Counted from the first letter of the stretch, positions 1-12,466 are shown. The stretch: 64,000 bases of DNA from Lonicera japonica (GCA_021464415.1 CM038470.1:25197601-25261600), one strand, 5' to 3'. Numbers and translations are program-made. Notes: a model not told the origin generated them from the letters alone.

Positions 1-92
1 GACTTCATAAAGCTGATGGCAAATAATCATTTTCAGAGATTCCATGAGACAATTCTTCGCACCCCTCTCCAGCAGTTAATTCCCGGTGTTTC

Positions 93-306
93 TGGCAGAC
101 ACCGCCTCCGTATTGGGTAAGAATTAACTTTAATGCAGTCGTCTTCAATGACTATCGTGAGACGCACAGGTGTTGGTTTGGTTGTCAAAAATGAGGAAGG
201 CTTATTTTTGGCGGGTATATGCAAAAAGTTTAAAGTGCGGGTGGATCCAGCATTAGCTGGAGCAATCGCTTCTTTTAAAGCGGTTAAAATCGCTAAGAAC
301 ATTTGA
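93..306 (+). pseudogene. LINE-type RNase H (RVT_3-like) domain relic
   Basis: A broken reading frame resembles the RNase H-like domain found at the end of plant non-LTR retrotransposon polyproteins. Frame 1 (93 to about 155) reads WQTPPPYWVRINFNAVVFND, the typical 'W.PP...K.NFDAAVF' entry. A frameshift follows, and from 169 a second frame reads GVGLVVKNEEGLFLAGICKK and continues through VDPALAGAIASFKAVKIA to a TGA at 304-306. The order of these blocks (first acidic strand, GVG.VV.NE.G.FLA, DPALAEA..AFKAVK.A) is what is known for the family. The fragment is short, frameshifted and lacks reverse transcriptase, so it is dead. It lies downstream of the last detectable invertase exon on the opposite strand, so it may sit in an intron or in 3' flanking DNA of that gene. 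Confidence 0.6.
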
Positions 307-1439
307 AGATTTGGCTCTGTATAAGAATATTTTTCCTATTTGAATTTATATTGTTAAATTCATAATTGGCTTTGTATTGTTTAATTCCTAGTTGGATTTG
401 TATTATCCAATTTCTAGTAGGTTTTGGTTTTGTGCAATCATAGACCCATATGATTTATACCTTATAAATATAACCCTTGTTATAGGTTTTATTGAATAAG
501 TTGTATTGTATTGTTTACTAACTAGATTAGACATATTTGGAAGATAATATTAAGAGCTCTAATTGGCAGTTAAGGTTTGCTTTGCGCGTTGTACTCGGAA
601 TTAATCTCATGAATAATAGCCATCACCCGGTGGATTAGTGGCAGTCTTACCAATACCACTTAATTGCTTGCGTGCTTGGTTAGTTGTTTTCTTCCTTAAT
701 CTCTTGTTTTTCGTATTGTTTGAATATTAATGGTGCTTGTTTATTTAATTATTGTACGCATAATTGTTCGGTCGATCCTACGCTTGTACTAAGGCTTGTT
801 CTACCGGTATCTTAGCACAATAATATTGCATCTTGGAACGTCATTTTTGAAAGGGATGCACGTACAAGTATTAATTTGATTAAAAGTAATGGCAATAGTT
901 TGAGCCATATGGTCATATTAGTAATTATTTTAAGAGAATTTTATCTTGTGTAGAATTTTGTAAATGGTCTTTTACTTGTCAAGATGGTAATGGAGTTGCC
1001 CATTGTTTAACTAGACAAGCTAGATTCGCATCCAACTTCGAGTGTTAGAACGAATAGGCCATTTCTTTCTTGTTGCTTTCCCTCCAATATGATTTAAGCT
1101 CTTAATATATCCTCCTTTTATTGAAATAAAAAAGAAACATAAGTATAAAGATTTGCATTTATTAACATTGGGCTGGACTGGGAAGGCACTCAGTTCAGTT
1201 CAAATTAAAAAATTTGCATTATATTTTTGTAAATTCATATTTTTTCAAGAATTTTATACATGTCTAAACCAAAAAACAAGTAGGTCAGAATCAAGTATAG
1301 GCCGTTTGTATACATACTCTAATTTAAACGATGAATTTATGTCACCAAAAAGTACCGGACCGCGTAAAGATGGTTCGGAACTAGACACATATATATCAAG
1401 CTAAAAATGAAGAAAGAGGAAATTAAAGAGGGGACAAAC
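307..1439. other. No gene seen; AT-rich DNA downstream of invertase exon 5
   Basis: I looked on the minus strand for the last exons of the invertase gene (the expected 'GSFVPVLEGEKLS' and 'DHSIVEAFAQGGRT' type blocks) and found none. The stretch has loose short repeats (ATTGG.TTTGTATTGTTTAATTCCTAG-like, 360-420) and no convincing reading frame. It is either a long intron or 3' flanking sequence. Confidence 0.5.
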
Positions 1440-4400
1440 CTGGATTGATCAGTGCAAAAGAAAGTGGTGAGATTGCCCTCACTATCTTTGGAAACATAGA
1501 AGTAAACAGGGGTTTGCTCTGTAAAATTTTCATCTGAAAGAACCAATAGACCAAAAGGCCCCAATGCCCCACGTTGAGAGGCTCCACCATTGGACCCACA
1601 GTTGTAGACTGTATTGCTTTCATTTAGTCTCTCCAAGTCATGTTTATCAAGCTCAAACTCTGCTGTTATATCTAACTGTGCCATTTTCAACAAACACCCT
1701 GTCAGCTCAAACTGAGTATATATGTCGAGTTGACTAGGACTATAGTATAGCCTAATTTTATTTTTTTCAAAAGTTGTATTATATAAACAAAATAAGTTAA
1801 TTATTTTAATTCTTAACTTTATACACACACATATATATATCAGCTAATCTGTTTGAAGAATCATGGATCCAACCTTCATCAATAGCTATAACTTTTAAGA
1901 ACAAGACTTATTTCATCTTAAAACTCAATTTGGGACGTTGTAAAAAGATAATACTTTTAGGTCTCATTTGATTTGAGCATTAAAAAATTGGATGGAATTA
2001 TTAATACTACTTACTTTTTTTATAATACTTTGTTTAGTTCGCACAAATGTACTGCGATTATTAATACTGAGACTAACTTAATATCACTCTTTGTGGTATA
2101 ATTTAATACCAGAGGGTGTGGTATTGTTTATCCTGAATTAAGAAAAATGAACCATATATTTTCAAAAATGCCATTACTACTTATTATTATTATTATTAAT
2201 AAAAAAAATTGTTATTTCAAAATATAATCTCGTATACGAGTTACAAAACCAAACATAGTATTAACATCAGCATAAAATATCTCAGTATTAATATTGTGTA
2301 AATCAAACATGATATTGGTATTAAATTAATAATCCAATACTATTAATACTAGTTTTATTAATCACACTTAACTTAATACTTAAATTAAACGAGACCTTAA
2401 TTCATTATCGAAGGAATACTTCTTTTTGTTTCATCATTCTAGTTCCTCCAACTAAACAAATCAAAGATTAAAACAATCTTCAATTACTTCCTATTTGTGG
2501 GTCCATCGGATTGGACATCACTTTATAGGTACAAATTGAAAATAATGGTCAGATTACATAACTTCACTTCCAAAGTACTTTTCATTATTTTAGAGGAACC
2601 AAAATCAAGTCGGATTTAAACATGCACTTGCGCAATTAAGGTGTGATTTTTGAAATCAAAACTCACCACAAGTTTGAGGGTGCGTGTGAGTTTTAATATT
2701 ATTTTAAATAGATGAATTCAGATTTTGCCAAACTTATCCTAAATTAGAATTTAGAATTGATGTGTCGTACTTATCATTGATTGAAATAATATATGTACCA
2801 CATTAATATAACAAGAAATAAAATGAAGTTAAAACCTTTACCTGAGTAGCTCTGTCGACATCGACTGGTACGATAGATCCAGGGGCAACTTCAACCTCGT
2901 GAAATTCCTTGCTATTGGATCTCAACCATTCAATTTCCTCAACTGGCCATTGAAGTATATTGCTACCTGTCTTCTTATCGAACAGTATTGTCCTTGGAAT
3001 CCCCTGTTATTATTTAAATATAATACATTACTGTCATCATAAAATTTAACTCTCTTACATTTTTATAGTTCTTGCACAAATAAATACTGTTTGCATTAAC
3101 AAAAAAAAAAGAATATTAACCAAATAAGGAGTATATCTTAGAAAAAAAAATAGGGTGTGTATGATTGCCAAAAATTTGGTAAAAGATTAAAAAAGTGTAT
3201 TTATTCTAAGCAATTCTAAAGTAATACTTGATGCACAACTTTAAGCAAAAAATCCCTGGCATGTATCTAAAATTTTATGTAGAGTCGAAAACCTCTCATC
3301 GAACGCAAAAATTCAATTCAATTTTTATGTAAAAAGTGTAAAAGTCAAATATCAAAAGTTACAAAATGTACCTGAACAGATGCCCAACCTTTCATAACAT
3401 CAGTATTTTCACTGTCAGTCTCTTTGATCCAACTCCACAAAACTCTCCTCTTCTTGTTTTGATCATAAAATGTCTTTGATGCATAATAAATCCCATAATC
3501 ATACCTCTTCCCAATACCCACATCGTCTTTCGGTTCATCCGGGACCCATGTACCCTTACCTTCATCATAAGTCCCAAGGGCATAATAGTCATTTCGATCA
3601 TCATCAAGGCTCGCCTTCATCACGTGCTTCACCCCGGGCCCACTAGCTGACGTGTCAAGCCCGACTTTATCCTTTTGCGAAACCGGGTAAAAATCCACAC
3701 ACTCCCACATACCCGTACCCGGGACCGCATGGAGCACCCCATCCAAAAGCTCAAATGTTTTAAAGTCCTTAGTGTCATAAACCAATGCGATTCCAGTTTT
3801 ATTGACCTTTGACCCAATTGTAATGCGCCATGTGTCCTCGGAAGTGAACCACGCGGTTGTGGGGTCCCGAAAGTCCTTGAAATGGATACCGGGTGGTGGA
3901 ACCAGCACTGGGTTGCCGGGGTACTTGACCCACTCAACGAGGAGGGGATCCGCTAGGTCAGCGGGGTAGGCTAGATTTTGGACTTGCACTGACTCGTTCG
4001 TTGATCCTGTATACAGCATGACAACTTGACCGTCTGGGAGAATCGTGGCGGAGCCAGTCCAAACACCGTTAACGTCGTACCAGTGATCAGCGACCATCGC
4101 GTTGGGGAGGTGGTGCCAGTGGATCATGTCCCTTGATGCGGCATGGCCCCACACAATTTTGTTGCCCCAAGTTGCGCCTTCAGGGTTGTATTGGTAGAAT
4201 AAGTGGTACCATCCCTTGTAGAATAATGGACCTGCATGTAACATATGGTAAATTAATTGACTTTAGAAATTTGATAACAAAATATTCAATTTTATTGTTC
4301 AAACACCATTATATGGATGTACCAAAAAACTAAAAGAAACACCATTAAATGAAAATATAAGTTAATTTTGGTGCAATTTTTGTATTTTTGTTTTTCAAAA

Positions 4401-6172
4401 AACTTAAAGAAGTCATGTGCAAACGTACTAAGGGCGCGTTTTTTTTTTTTTTTGCCTTTGATTGTTGAGTGCTAAATGTTGAATCCAAACTCTGAAAATA
4501 TTGTTTGTTTTTTATTTTGAATGGGGTTCTGAATTTTATGTTTTTTTATAAAATAACGATTTAAATTCAGCATTAAGCATTTAATAGGATTATTGCCTCT
4601 TAATGTTAAATTCTTAATTATTTAAAAAAAAAATATCATATTACACTTGTAAATGCTTAATATTCTTTCATTAAACATTCAAAGGTAAAAACAAATACGC
4701 CTAAATAAAGTAACATGCAAAATTTTAGGGAAAATGTCAACGCTAAAAGAAAGGAGAGAAACTCTCACCATTTGGATCTGGAGCATATCGAAGCAGATTC
4801 CACCAACAACAAGAATAATGTATTCCCAAAGCAAAACAGAGAAAAACCAAAGAACATTAATAAATAAATAAATCAGACAGAGATAAAATAGATTAAAAAA
4901 ATAAATAGAATTTCCTTTTCAGCCTATCTTAAATTAATCGCTTTCCTTTTTTTGGCTGTTTTAAGTTAATAGTATGCTTCATTTTCCTCTTTCCGACATA
5001 ATCTTTAATCAATGTACCAATGTCATAATGAAAAAATTTAGGTATATTCTTGGCAATTGATTAAGTTAAATTTTTTAAACAATGCTAAAATCAAAATGGG
5101 GTCACCAATTTAAAACATAACGGGTACAAAAACTTTGTAAATAGAATGGAAATGATAAGTAAAACATCAAATCAGTGGATATTACACATACACTGGAACA
5201 ATATCTCTTTATCAGACACTAGAACAACATATATTAGAGGTTATGATTTCACGTGATCACATTTTTCAGCGTATAGTTATATGTATTGTACTTTCAAGTG
5301 AGTGTCGTAATATTACAACATATGAAGCCATGGCATTGAACATATACACTACACTATTGAACAGAGTACATTATTAACATATTTATATATATACGGTGGA
5401 TCTCATGCACACGCGTCTTTTGACAACAAAATTTGTCAATAGATATATTACAAGTTGTACTAGAGAAAAATTTTGTTGCGAGCCACTGAATTCAGTCAAT
5501 GTAATAATACTAACCATAAGCTTGATGAATAAAGTTTTCCTAAGTTTTCAAATGACATGATTTTTTCAATTTTGAATCCCATGAATCACTTTTGAGTTAA
5601 AATCTCATGTTAATTTAATTTTCACGTGCCAATATAAAACGATTAATTAATATTTTAATCTACACCAACTGGATCTTCAATGCAGAAGCTGTGAAAGTGT
5701 GACAACTAAAGCACACTCTCACATTGAACTTCGCAAATATATAGAAATATAGCATACATGCATGTGAACACGATGTACATCTCAAAAACCATACAGTACA
5801 ACCCACAAAGCACATACCATTCATCCAATTCTTTCTTGGTTGAAAATGGAAAGAACTTCTTTCCCAATCCAAATTACTTGAACTCCAAGAAAAAGCAGGG
5901 GCACCCAACAATGGCCGGAAAGATTTCTCCGATACCCCTTCTTCCACGCCACGTATACTCGCCGGCGATACTTTCGCTGGAGCCGGAGATGGAACCAATC
6001 CAATTCCGGCCATTAAGGTGACGACCAATCCGACAGCCAGCAGAATTGATGAGATTAAGATTGTTAGGTTGATGCGTCGCCGGCCGTTCCCCAGAGGTAC
6101 GCCAGAACCGGACTCGTCCGGCAGGGGAATGTAGGCATATGGGTTGGTGGTGGGAGGTTCATCGGAAGGCAT
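1440..6172 (-). CDS. Vacuolar-type acid invertase / fructosyltransferase-like GH32, 3' end missing
   Basis: Beta-fructofuranosidase family GH32: hydrolyses sucrose (or transfers fructosyl units) in the vacuole. Exons: 5818-6172, 4769-4777, 3372-4231, 2842-3003 and 1440-1675; all junctions are GT-AG and phases join to 540 codons plus two bases. The N-terminus is cytosolic and Pro/Ser-rich with a membrane anchor at about residues 34-60, as in vacuolar invertase precursors. The nucleophile motif NDPNG is assembled over three exons: Asp119 is split between exon 1 and the 9-nt mini-exon. FRDP (Asp244) and WECVDFYP (Glu298, acid/base) are present; the Val in WECVD fits vacuolar rather than cell-wall enzymes. 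Exon 5 ends in TFFCTDQS with an open phase. About 100 C-terminal residues (one or two exons) are not found, so the gene either continues beyond position 1 or is truncated. Invertase and fructosyltransferase cannot be separated from this sequence. A CTATATAAG box at 6232-6240 lies about 60 bp upstream of the ATG. Confidence 0.9.
1960..2396. mobile_element. Harbinger/Tourist-like MITE in invertase intron 4
   Basis: The terminal inverted repeats are GGTCTCATTTGATTTGAG and GGTCTCGTTTAATTTAAG (left and reverse-complemented right). TTA duplications flank them at 1957-1959 and 2397-2399. The 437-bp interior is AT-rich and non-coding. The element lies within the intron between coding exons 4 and 5. 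Confidence 0.75.
4769..4777 (-). other. 9-nt mini-exon of the invertase gene
   Basis: On the minus strand the sequence reads ...CTCCAG|ATCCAAATG|GTGAGAG. It supplies the last two bases of Asp, the Pro and Asn codons and the first base of Gly of the NDPNG catalytic motif. Exon 1 ends ..ATGAATG|GTATGT and exon 3 begins GCAG|GTCCATTATTC, so phases join exactly. A mini-exon of this size and content is a known hallmark of plant acid invertase genes; without it the enzyme would lose its nucleophile. Confidence 0.95.
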
Positions 6173-6231
6173 TGTGTATGGGTTTCTCTCTTCTTCCTTT
6201 TTTGGTGGGATATGTTTGGAAAGAAAATTCC

Positions 6232-6240
6232 TTATATAGA
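6232..6240 (-). promoter_or_regulatory. Putative TATA box of the invertase gene
   Basis: On the minus strand CTATATAAG lies about 60 nt upstream of the ATG at 6172. That spacing leaves a short 5' leader of about 30 nt. Position and sequence support it; no expression evidence is available. Confidence 0.5.
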
Positions 6241-6318
6241 TAGAAAATTATTGAGTGTGAGAGAGAAAGAGAAAGTGTGTGTTTGTATGTGTATATGAGC
6301 TGAGAGAGAGAAGGGTGC

Positions 6319-6448
6319 TGACGTGCCGGGTGGTGACTGGGGAATTAGTGGATCTATAATTGGTGATTGGGTTGGCTGTTTTTTGACGTGCCGGGTGGTG
6401 ACTGGGGATTTAGTGGATCTATAATTGGTGATTGGGTTGGCTGTTTTT
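6319..6448. repeat. 65-bp tandem duplication in the invertase promoter
   Basis: Two head-to-tail copies, 6319-6383 and 6384-6448, differ at one base that I can see. Each copy carries TGACGTG (ACGT core, a bZIP-type site) and ATTGGTGATTGGG, which on the gene's strand is a pair of CCAAT boxes. The block lies 80-210 bp upstream of the putative TATA box, so it doubles a likely regulatory module. Confidence 0.85.
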
Positions 6449-6670
6449 CCTGCATATAAGTGGAAGAGAGAAATATTTTAGGAAAGACAAGAGTTCGCAG
6501 TTTGTTCGGGTCCTAAGGAGAAATGTTTTTTTTCAAAAACATGAAGGCTAAGTTATGCAATAATGCTAATTTCTACGTTTTTGTTTTTCTAAATACAAAC
6601 GATCAATAAGTCCGGGTGAGGTAAGTGCGAAGACAAACTCAAAACTCAATATTTTACAAAAATATTGAGG

Positions 6671-6795
6671 GTTTTTTTTTTTAAAGAAGTGATGATAGTT
6701 TCGAAGATTCAATAAGGGAATAGACCGGTGGGAGTAGAGAGAATCGAACCTTGATGCTCGATGCGATATACAACAAAGTCGACCATTTAAGCAAA
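6671..6795 (-). mobile_element. tRNA-derived SINE upstream of the invertase gene
   Basis: On the minus strand there is a pol III A-box-like TGGTCGACTTTG, then a perfect B box GGTTCGATTC (complement of 6741-6750), then a short body ending CTTCTTTAAAAAAAAAAA. This is the layout of plant tRNA-head SINEs. Possible flanking duplication CAATTTTTG / CAATATTTTTG. The 5' boundary is approximate. Confidence 0.5.
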
Positions 6796-8943
6796 AATTG
6801 GAATCTTATTTTAACTACTTGAACAAAAATCTATGTGAATTTATATGTTTTGGAGCTTATATATATGTTGTAAATTTTGTTGATGGAAACCTTTTGAAGT
6901 TAGAAAGGAAAGAATCTTTATGTGACATTAAAATTAAAGTAATTGAAAACCACTTAAGAAATATTATTATATAATAACTTTAATTTTGTCAAAATTAATG
7001 GAAGGATATATAGATTGGTCATTTACATTACACTACACAAATTAATTAACATTCTACTATACTTATTTTCTTTTTGCTTTTTCCCACATTTTTGAAAGGA
7101 TTGTGACATTTAACATATCCTTGGGCCCTTCTTTCTTATACTAAACCAAGAGAATTAACTAACTTAAATTTTTTAGACTATATCTCTTATTTTTAATGTA
7201 AAATTAGATTTATTTTCATTTTTTATCGTCATTATTCTTGCATAGGATATCTCATAGAATTATTATGGCCAGCAATGCCTAACTTTTCAAATGTTACTTT
7301 TTGACTTAACTCCGTTTTTTACCAAATTTTATTAAAAATAAATTAGCACTAGAAATTAAAAGAGGTCCATAAATAATTGTGAATACCATTTTATTGCATC
7401 TATATCTTCTTTTTTATGAACTAAAAGCATGTGAAGGCTTGTGGATAGAAAAACCCATGTGGGTAGCTGAATTAGACACTGATCGAGACAGTTGATGTGG
7501 AAAAACATAAAAAGAATCATATAATTGAGTTATATAATAAGCTTGATATATATGAGGCCAGGGGATTGATAATATATTGTCAAAATCTTAATATTAATCT
7601 GGTCCAGGTTCTTTCTTCCGTTTGTTTTTGTCTTAGCTTTGTTGATTTATTCTGTTTTTATTAATAAAATTATGAGTAACAGACAAAAATAATTAAGCAT
7701 AAATTAAAGATGAAGGGCAAAATATAAATATTTGAATTATTGCACATGGTCAAGCCTGGCGCATCAAAATAATTAATATTCCCAATCTCTTCTTTTGTAA
7801 TGTAAGCTAAATAATGTAGTGATGTTAAAAGTATTAGGTTCGGTGACACGACACATATATCACACATTTAAGGATAGAGGATGAGATAGGTTGCAAAATT
7901 CATTATGAATAGGTTTTATACCAAATATACTTCTAACTAATGCATGATTAACATGTTATTGAATTCTTAAATTATGTCCCAGATTTCTGTCATCCGCGAA
8001 TTATTTTCGTCCCTAATTAAGGGTTTATTTTATTACTAATTAATATTTACGACTCCATTTACTAATAACATTGAAAAAGAAAAAAAATATATTTAATTTG
8101 TGTGGGATAGAGGTCGAAAATTAAATTGAGGCTTATGATGAGATATCTTCTTACTTTTTCTATTTTTCCATAAAAAAAATATCTTTGTGGTTTGAGAGAG
8201 AAAAAAACATTCATAGAAAATAATAAAAAAATGAAGGACATTTACTCATAAAATTGACCATGAGATATAGAGCATCTCATCGCATGTTTCAATTTATTTT
8301 TTAACTTCTCAGACAAATCAAGTTTTGTTTTTTTCTTTTTATTTTTCATATTGTTATCAAACTAAATCTAAGAGTCCATGTTTCACTTACATTTTTCAAG
8401 AGCGCAATAATCTTCATTTCAATTTATCAATGGTTTAGAATAATTTTTTTTTCCAATAATGGGTTTTGATACATTGATTGTATTTTGAAAAATAAAGTGA
8501 ACTCTTGATTTAGAACAACCCAGATATATAGTTGGAAAAAACTAGACAATGGGAACTGAAGTCGTGAATGTTGGGTTAATTTGATAGAAAAACATGTGAC
8601 AAATTGCAATAGTTTAAGGAAAATGATAACATGTGCCCTTAGGACACATGTTAAAGCTATTATAAATGGAAATAACGAAATCTTGTATGATAATCTGTGT
8701 TATATTTAATGCATGCTGAAAATTATTTTTTTTCAAAAATAGGTACTTAACATGTGCCTCTAGGGCACACGTTGGATGGTGGTTTCATACGAGCAAAATG
8801 ACATAATATTACCGTTGCACTCAATTATTTCCACTCTGCATACAACTGTTAATTTGGATACTATTAATTACACATTAGTTTATGAAGTAATTAAAAATAT
8901 TTGAACTTTATTTACAATTCATTCAACATAACTATTAACTATT
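6796..8943. other. Gene-free AT-rich stretch
   Basis: No reading frame with codon-like structure was seen on either strand. A short imperfect repeat, ACATGTGCC..TAGG(A/G)CACA, occurs near 8630-8650 and 8750-8772. Nothing else could be assigned. Confidence 0.5.
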
Positions 8944-8948
8944 GAGTT

Positions 8949-9598
8949 TGTTGTGCCTACCGACACTTGGGTTGGGCCAGGGGTACCAACCGAGCCCGTT
9001 GGTGGACACACATAATAATAATATTGTCCCCAACTTAAATACTTTTGAGTCACAAGTGTGAGGTTTTAACTTAAAAATGTTCGTTACTATGTAGAGACTC
9101 TCCCCCACTTATATACTCATGTTGAATTCTATATTTTTTTCATATAGGATCAATGGTCTCCACCATTTGGTTAATGCACATCTCGAAGTACGCATATCCT
9201 ATTTTACCTTACTTGATTAACTTGACAACACCCCTGACTCCACCCGGTTGTAGCAACTCCACTCCCAGCTTCTCCGAGTCTAACTCCACCATAGGTTCCA
9301 CTAAGTCCAGCTACTGACTCCACCGAGTTCACAAGTATGTGGATTCACCATCAACCTTTAATACCAATTGTTGTGTCCACCGGCATTCGGATCGAGCCCG
9401 GGGCACCAACTGGGCCCGTCGATACGCGCACATAGTAATGATAATGTCACCAACTTAAATACTTTTGGGCCACAAGTGTTGGGTTTTAACTTAAAATGTA
9501 TCGTTACTATGTGGAGACTCTTCCCCACTTATATACCCATGTTGAGTTCTACAATTTTTCCATATGGGATCTATGGTTTGAGCCAACCATTCTCAACA
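8949..9598 (-). mobile_element. TRIM-type LTR element (non-coding) with 5-bp TSD
   Basis: Two direct repeats of equal length, 8949-9178 and 9369-9598 (230 bp each, diverged), flank a 190-bp interior. The element begins TGTTG and ends CAACA and is flanked by the perfect duplication GAGTT (8944-8948 and 9599-9603). On the minus strand, two bases inside the inner edge of the right repeat, the interior reads TGGTATTAAAGG. This resembles the initiator-tRNA-Met primer binding site TGGTATCAGAGC and gives the orientation. Size and lack of coding match terminal-repeat retrotransposons in miniature. Confidence 0.8.
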
Positions 9599-9603
9599 GA
9601 GTT

Positions 9604-11118
9604 CTACCCATTTAGAGTTGAGCTCAGTTAGAAAAAGGATGGGTTTTTCTACCTCGTGTTGCGGTTCAGTCTTTAAAAAGCTTAGGATATTTTTAATGTT
9701 CATTTTTATTTAAACAAATTTTTATGTTAGAAAAGAAAAGCAAAGCTCTCCAATAATCGTTTCTATAGTTATTTATATATGAGGTGGAAGGTAAATCATA
9801 TAGAGAATTTTTATAAGCATTATTCTACGTGTAGAAATGATGACAGAAATTTTTAATGTAACATGGCACATCTTCATTGAATATAAAAAACCCACTAATT
9901 CTCTCTTATTCTTAAATAAATGACAAATAAGATAAAAATAGCACTATTGGATAAACTTTATTCGAGACTTTTTAATCTAAACAATTATATTGCCAAATAA
10001 ATATAAAAATGTATTAAAAATACCATGACATATATAATATAAATGAATTTATAAAAAATATCGTCAAAGTCAAACACCAAATATATCTATGTACCACTTG
10101 TATCAAAAAAAAATCACTGGGTAAACATACTCATAATATAATATGTGAATAATTAGTTTATTTTTCTAGCTTCTCCAATATTAACGAAAAGATACTGTTG
10201 ATTACTCTTGGAGTATCAAGCAATTGTACTTTAATTTAATAATGATGCTCCCTGTAAGCTCTAGAAATACTGAATTTTTTTGTACATTCAATTATTAAAA
10301 TATAGAATTCGATTCTAACCTCCACCCTCAAATAAATTACGCATGTTTTTCCTTTGTAATTTTTGATAACACTAAGAGATATGATATATACATAAATCAT
10401 ACGATAAAGTTTAATTATTAAAATGATAGACGCATTATTTTATATAAAAACCGTTTTACAAACATATTTTCTTACTTTATCAAATGTAGGCGCAAAATAC
10501 AAAATAGAATAATCCCATATTTCAATAAATTAAATTTGTGTTGGAAACTCATGTTTGAATTGGAGAAAAAATATCATTTTTCTCATTTAAGGTGTGAAAC
10601 TTAAAAATTGCAATTGTCTATGTTATGACGTATCTAAATCTAAATGGATCTTATTCATATTTTATAAAAATAACAAAAAACATCATTTTCGTGTCTTCTT
10701 ATTATTAATCGGGTTGTGTTACCAAACACACAAAAGGGCCCTTGGTTTTAACTTTCTTTAATGTTGGACGAATACTGAAAGAGAGAAAAGTTGTGCAAAA
10801 TTAGCCCATTCATGCCAATCCTCAATAAAATCGGAATAAAAAAAAACAATACGATTAAATAACACTTTTGACACCTGAAATATAGCCCCATCTCACTTTT
10901 ATCCCCAATTTTTCAACTTGTGTACTTAAGACCCCAACATTTGGAGATTGTTACAAATTAATCAAATTGAAGACGACCCATTAAAATTGATGACAGAAAT
11001 AACACCCTCCTGTCATGTACCTATTCTCTAAGGGAAAATAGGTATTTCACATTCGACATTCCCAATTATTTGTTAATTTTGCATTCATATCTAAGGGTGA
11101 ATTTAAAGAGGAATGAGC
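9604..11118. other. Gene-free AT-rich stretch
   Basis: No coding signal was seen on either strand. The segment 10860-11060 has the 'ACTTTTGACACCTGAAATATAGCC'-like style of Mutator-type termini (first bases only quoted loosely here), but I could not match it to a right-hand partner. Confidence 0.4.
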
Positions 11119-11121
11119 TTA

Positions 11122-11451
11122 GGCCTCATTTGGTTCACATATTTGAGAACTTGGGAAAAGAAAGTATTTCCTTTTCTTTATTTGGTAAACACAAATTCCG
11201 GAAACACTTTCCCGATAGAGGGGAAAGGGGAAAAGTAGGGGATAAAATCATTCCTCTCAAAATTCATGGGATTGATTTTTCCATATGATTTTCAAGCATT
11301 TATTACAAAAAATTTGGACAACAATACATTTACCTAAATGTTTTTCATACTTTACCAAATACAAGAAAGGAAACTTGACAGGAAATTTAGTTTCTCACCT
11401 CCATGGGAAAGACAAGAGAATTGATTTCTCTTCCGTGAACCAGACGATGCC
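11122..11451. mobile_element. Tourist-like MITE, copy 1 of a family
   Basis: Inverted ends GGCCTCATTTGGTTCAC and GGCATCGTCTGGTTCAC, flanked by TTA at 11119-11121 and 11452-11454. The interior is about 330 bp and clearly related, in the same orientation, to 33567-33886 (shared AAGCATTT.TTACAAAAAA and CTCACCTCCATG blocks). Non-coding; the 72-aa open frame across it is incidental. Confidence 0.8.
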
Positions 11452-11493
11452 TTAATGTAGCCCAACCCAAGATTTTTTCCCCAATAATAATTA

Positions 11494-12024
11494 GGGTGTG
11501 TTTGATTGGGAGTATTTTCCATGGAAAATATCCATTTTCCACTTGATTTGACAACTTAAGGTGTTTGATTGGCTTTTTTTTCTAGGCAATTGAATTCCCA
11601 CTTTTGGCTCACACACTTACATTTTCCTTGTAAACAAGGAAAATATTTTCTTTGGGGGGGGCTAGTTTTTATTTTCCAGGCAATTGCACGGTTTTCGAGA
11701 CAACATTTTACCCATTTTCTACACTAAAAATGCTATAACTTAAACTACAAAATTCAAAATTTAATAAAAAATTTATATTTAAAATCTACTCGTCAAGATC
11801 AATTAAACAAGATCCATCATGACTATAAAATTATGTAAAAAAAAATACCCATAATTTTTTCTACATTAAAAATGCCACAATACAACCAATATTTTCCGGG
11901 TAGAAAATTAAGGCAATCAAACACACTACACTTCATTTTCCATGCAACTCAATTCTAGGCAATTCAATTACCGGTAACTTATTTTCTTTCCATGCAAATT
12001 CCACGCTTGCAATCAAACGCACCC
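11494..12024. mobile_element. Harbinger-like MITE (GGGTGTGTTTGATTG family)
   Basis: Ends GGGTGTGTTTGATTG and (reverse complement of the right side) GGGTGCGTTTGATTG, with TTA on both sides (11491-11493, 12025-12027). The subterminal regions form longer imperfect inverted repeats, with GGCAATTGAATT and ATTTTCCATG blocks on both sides. The copy at 42925-44016 belongs to the same family. Confidence 0.8.
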
Positions 12025-12203
12025 TTAGAGTATTGACATCGGAATAACCTGACCGAGTACAAAATATTAGTTCAAAAAGCACTTTTAATCATGGAAGTTT
12101 CAAAAAGCACTCTAATCATAAAGTTTCAACTTTGTCCAATTTTGAATGTTCGTTAAAAATCCTAATGGAAGGGTGTTATTTGTAATTATCTTTATTTGTA
12201 TTC

Positions 12204-12466
12204 TAAGCCTCTAGTGTGTTTCAATCTTGAATGTAAATTTTTTGTTTGTGTTTAAGTTAATTGGGGCATTTCTTTATTTTTCGAGAAGTTTCATGCGAAG
12301 TTTATCAGGTTAACTTCTAATCTAATTTTGGATGATATAAGCCTCTAGTGTGTTGCAATTTTGGATGTAATTTTTTTTGTTTGTGTTCAAGTTAATTGGG
12401 GCTTTCTTTTCGGAGAAGTTTCGTGCCAAGTTTATCAGGATAACTTCTAATCTAATTTTGGATGAC
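12204..12466. repeat. 134-bp tandem duplication
   Basis: Copy 1 at 12204-12337 and copy 2 at 12338 to about 12466 both begin TAAGCCTCTAGTGTGTT and end CTAATTTTGGATGA. They differ by several substitutions and small indels. No coding meaning was seen. Confidence 0.75.

Noticed and set aside
33..302. 89-codon frame on the minus strand
   Set aside because: It is the antisense of the RNase H-like relic on the plus strand, whose two frames match a known domain.
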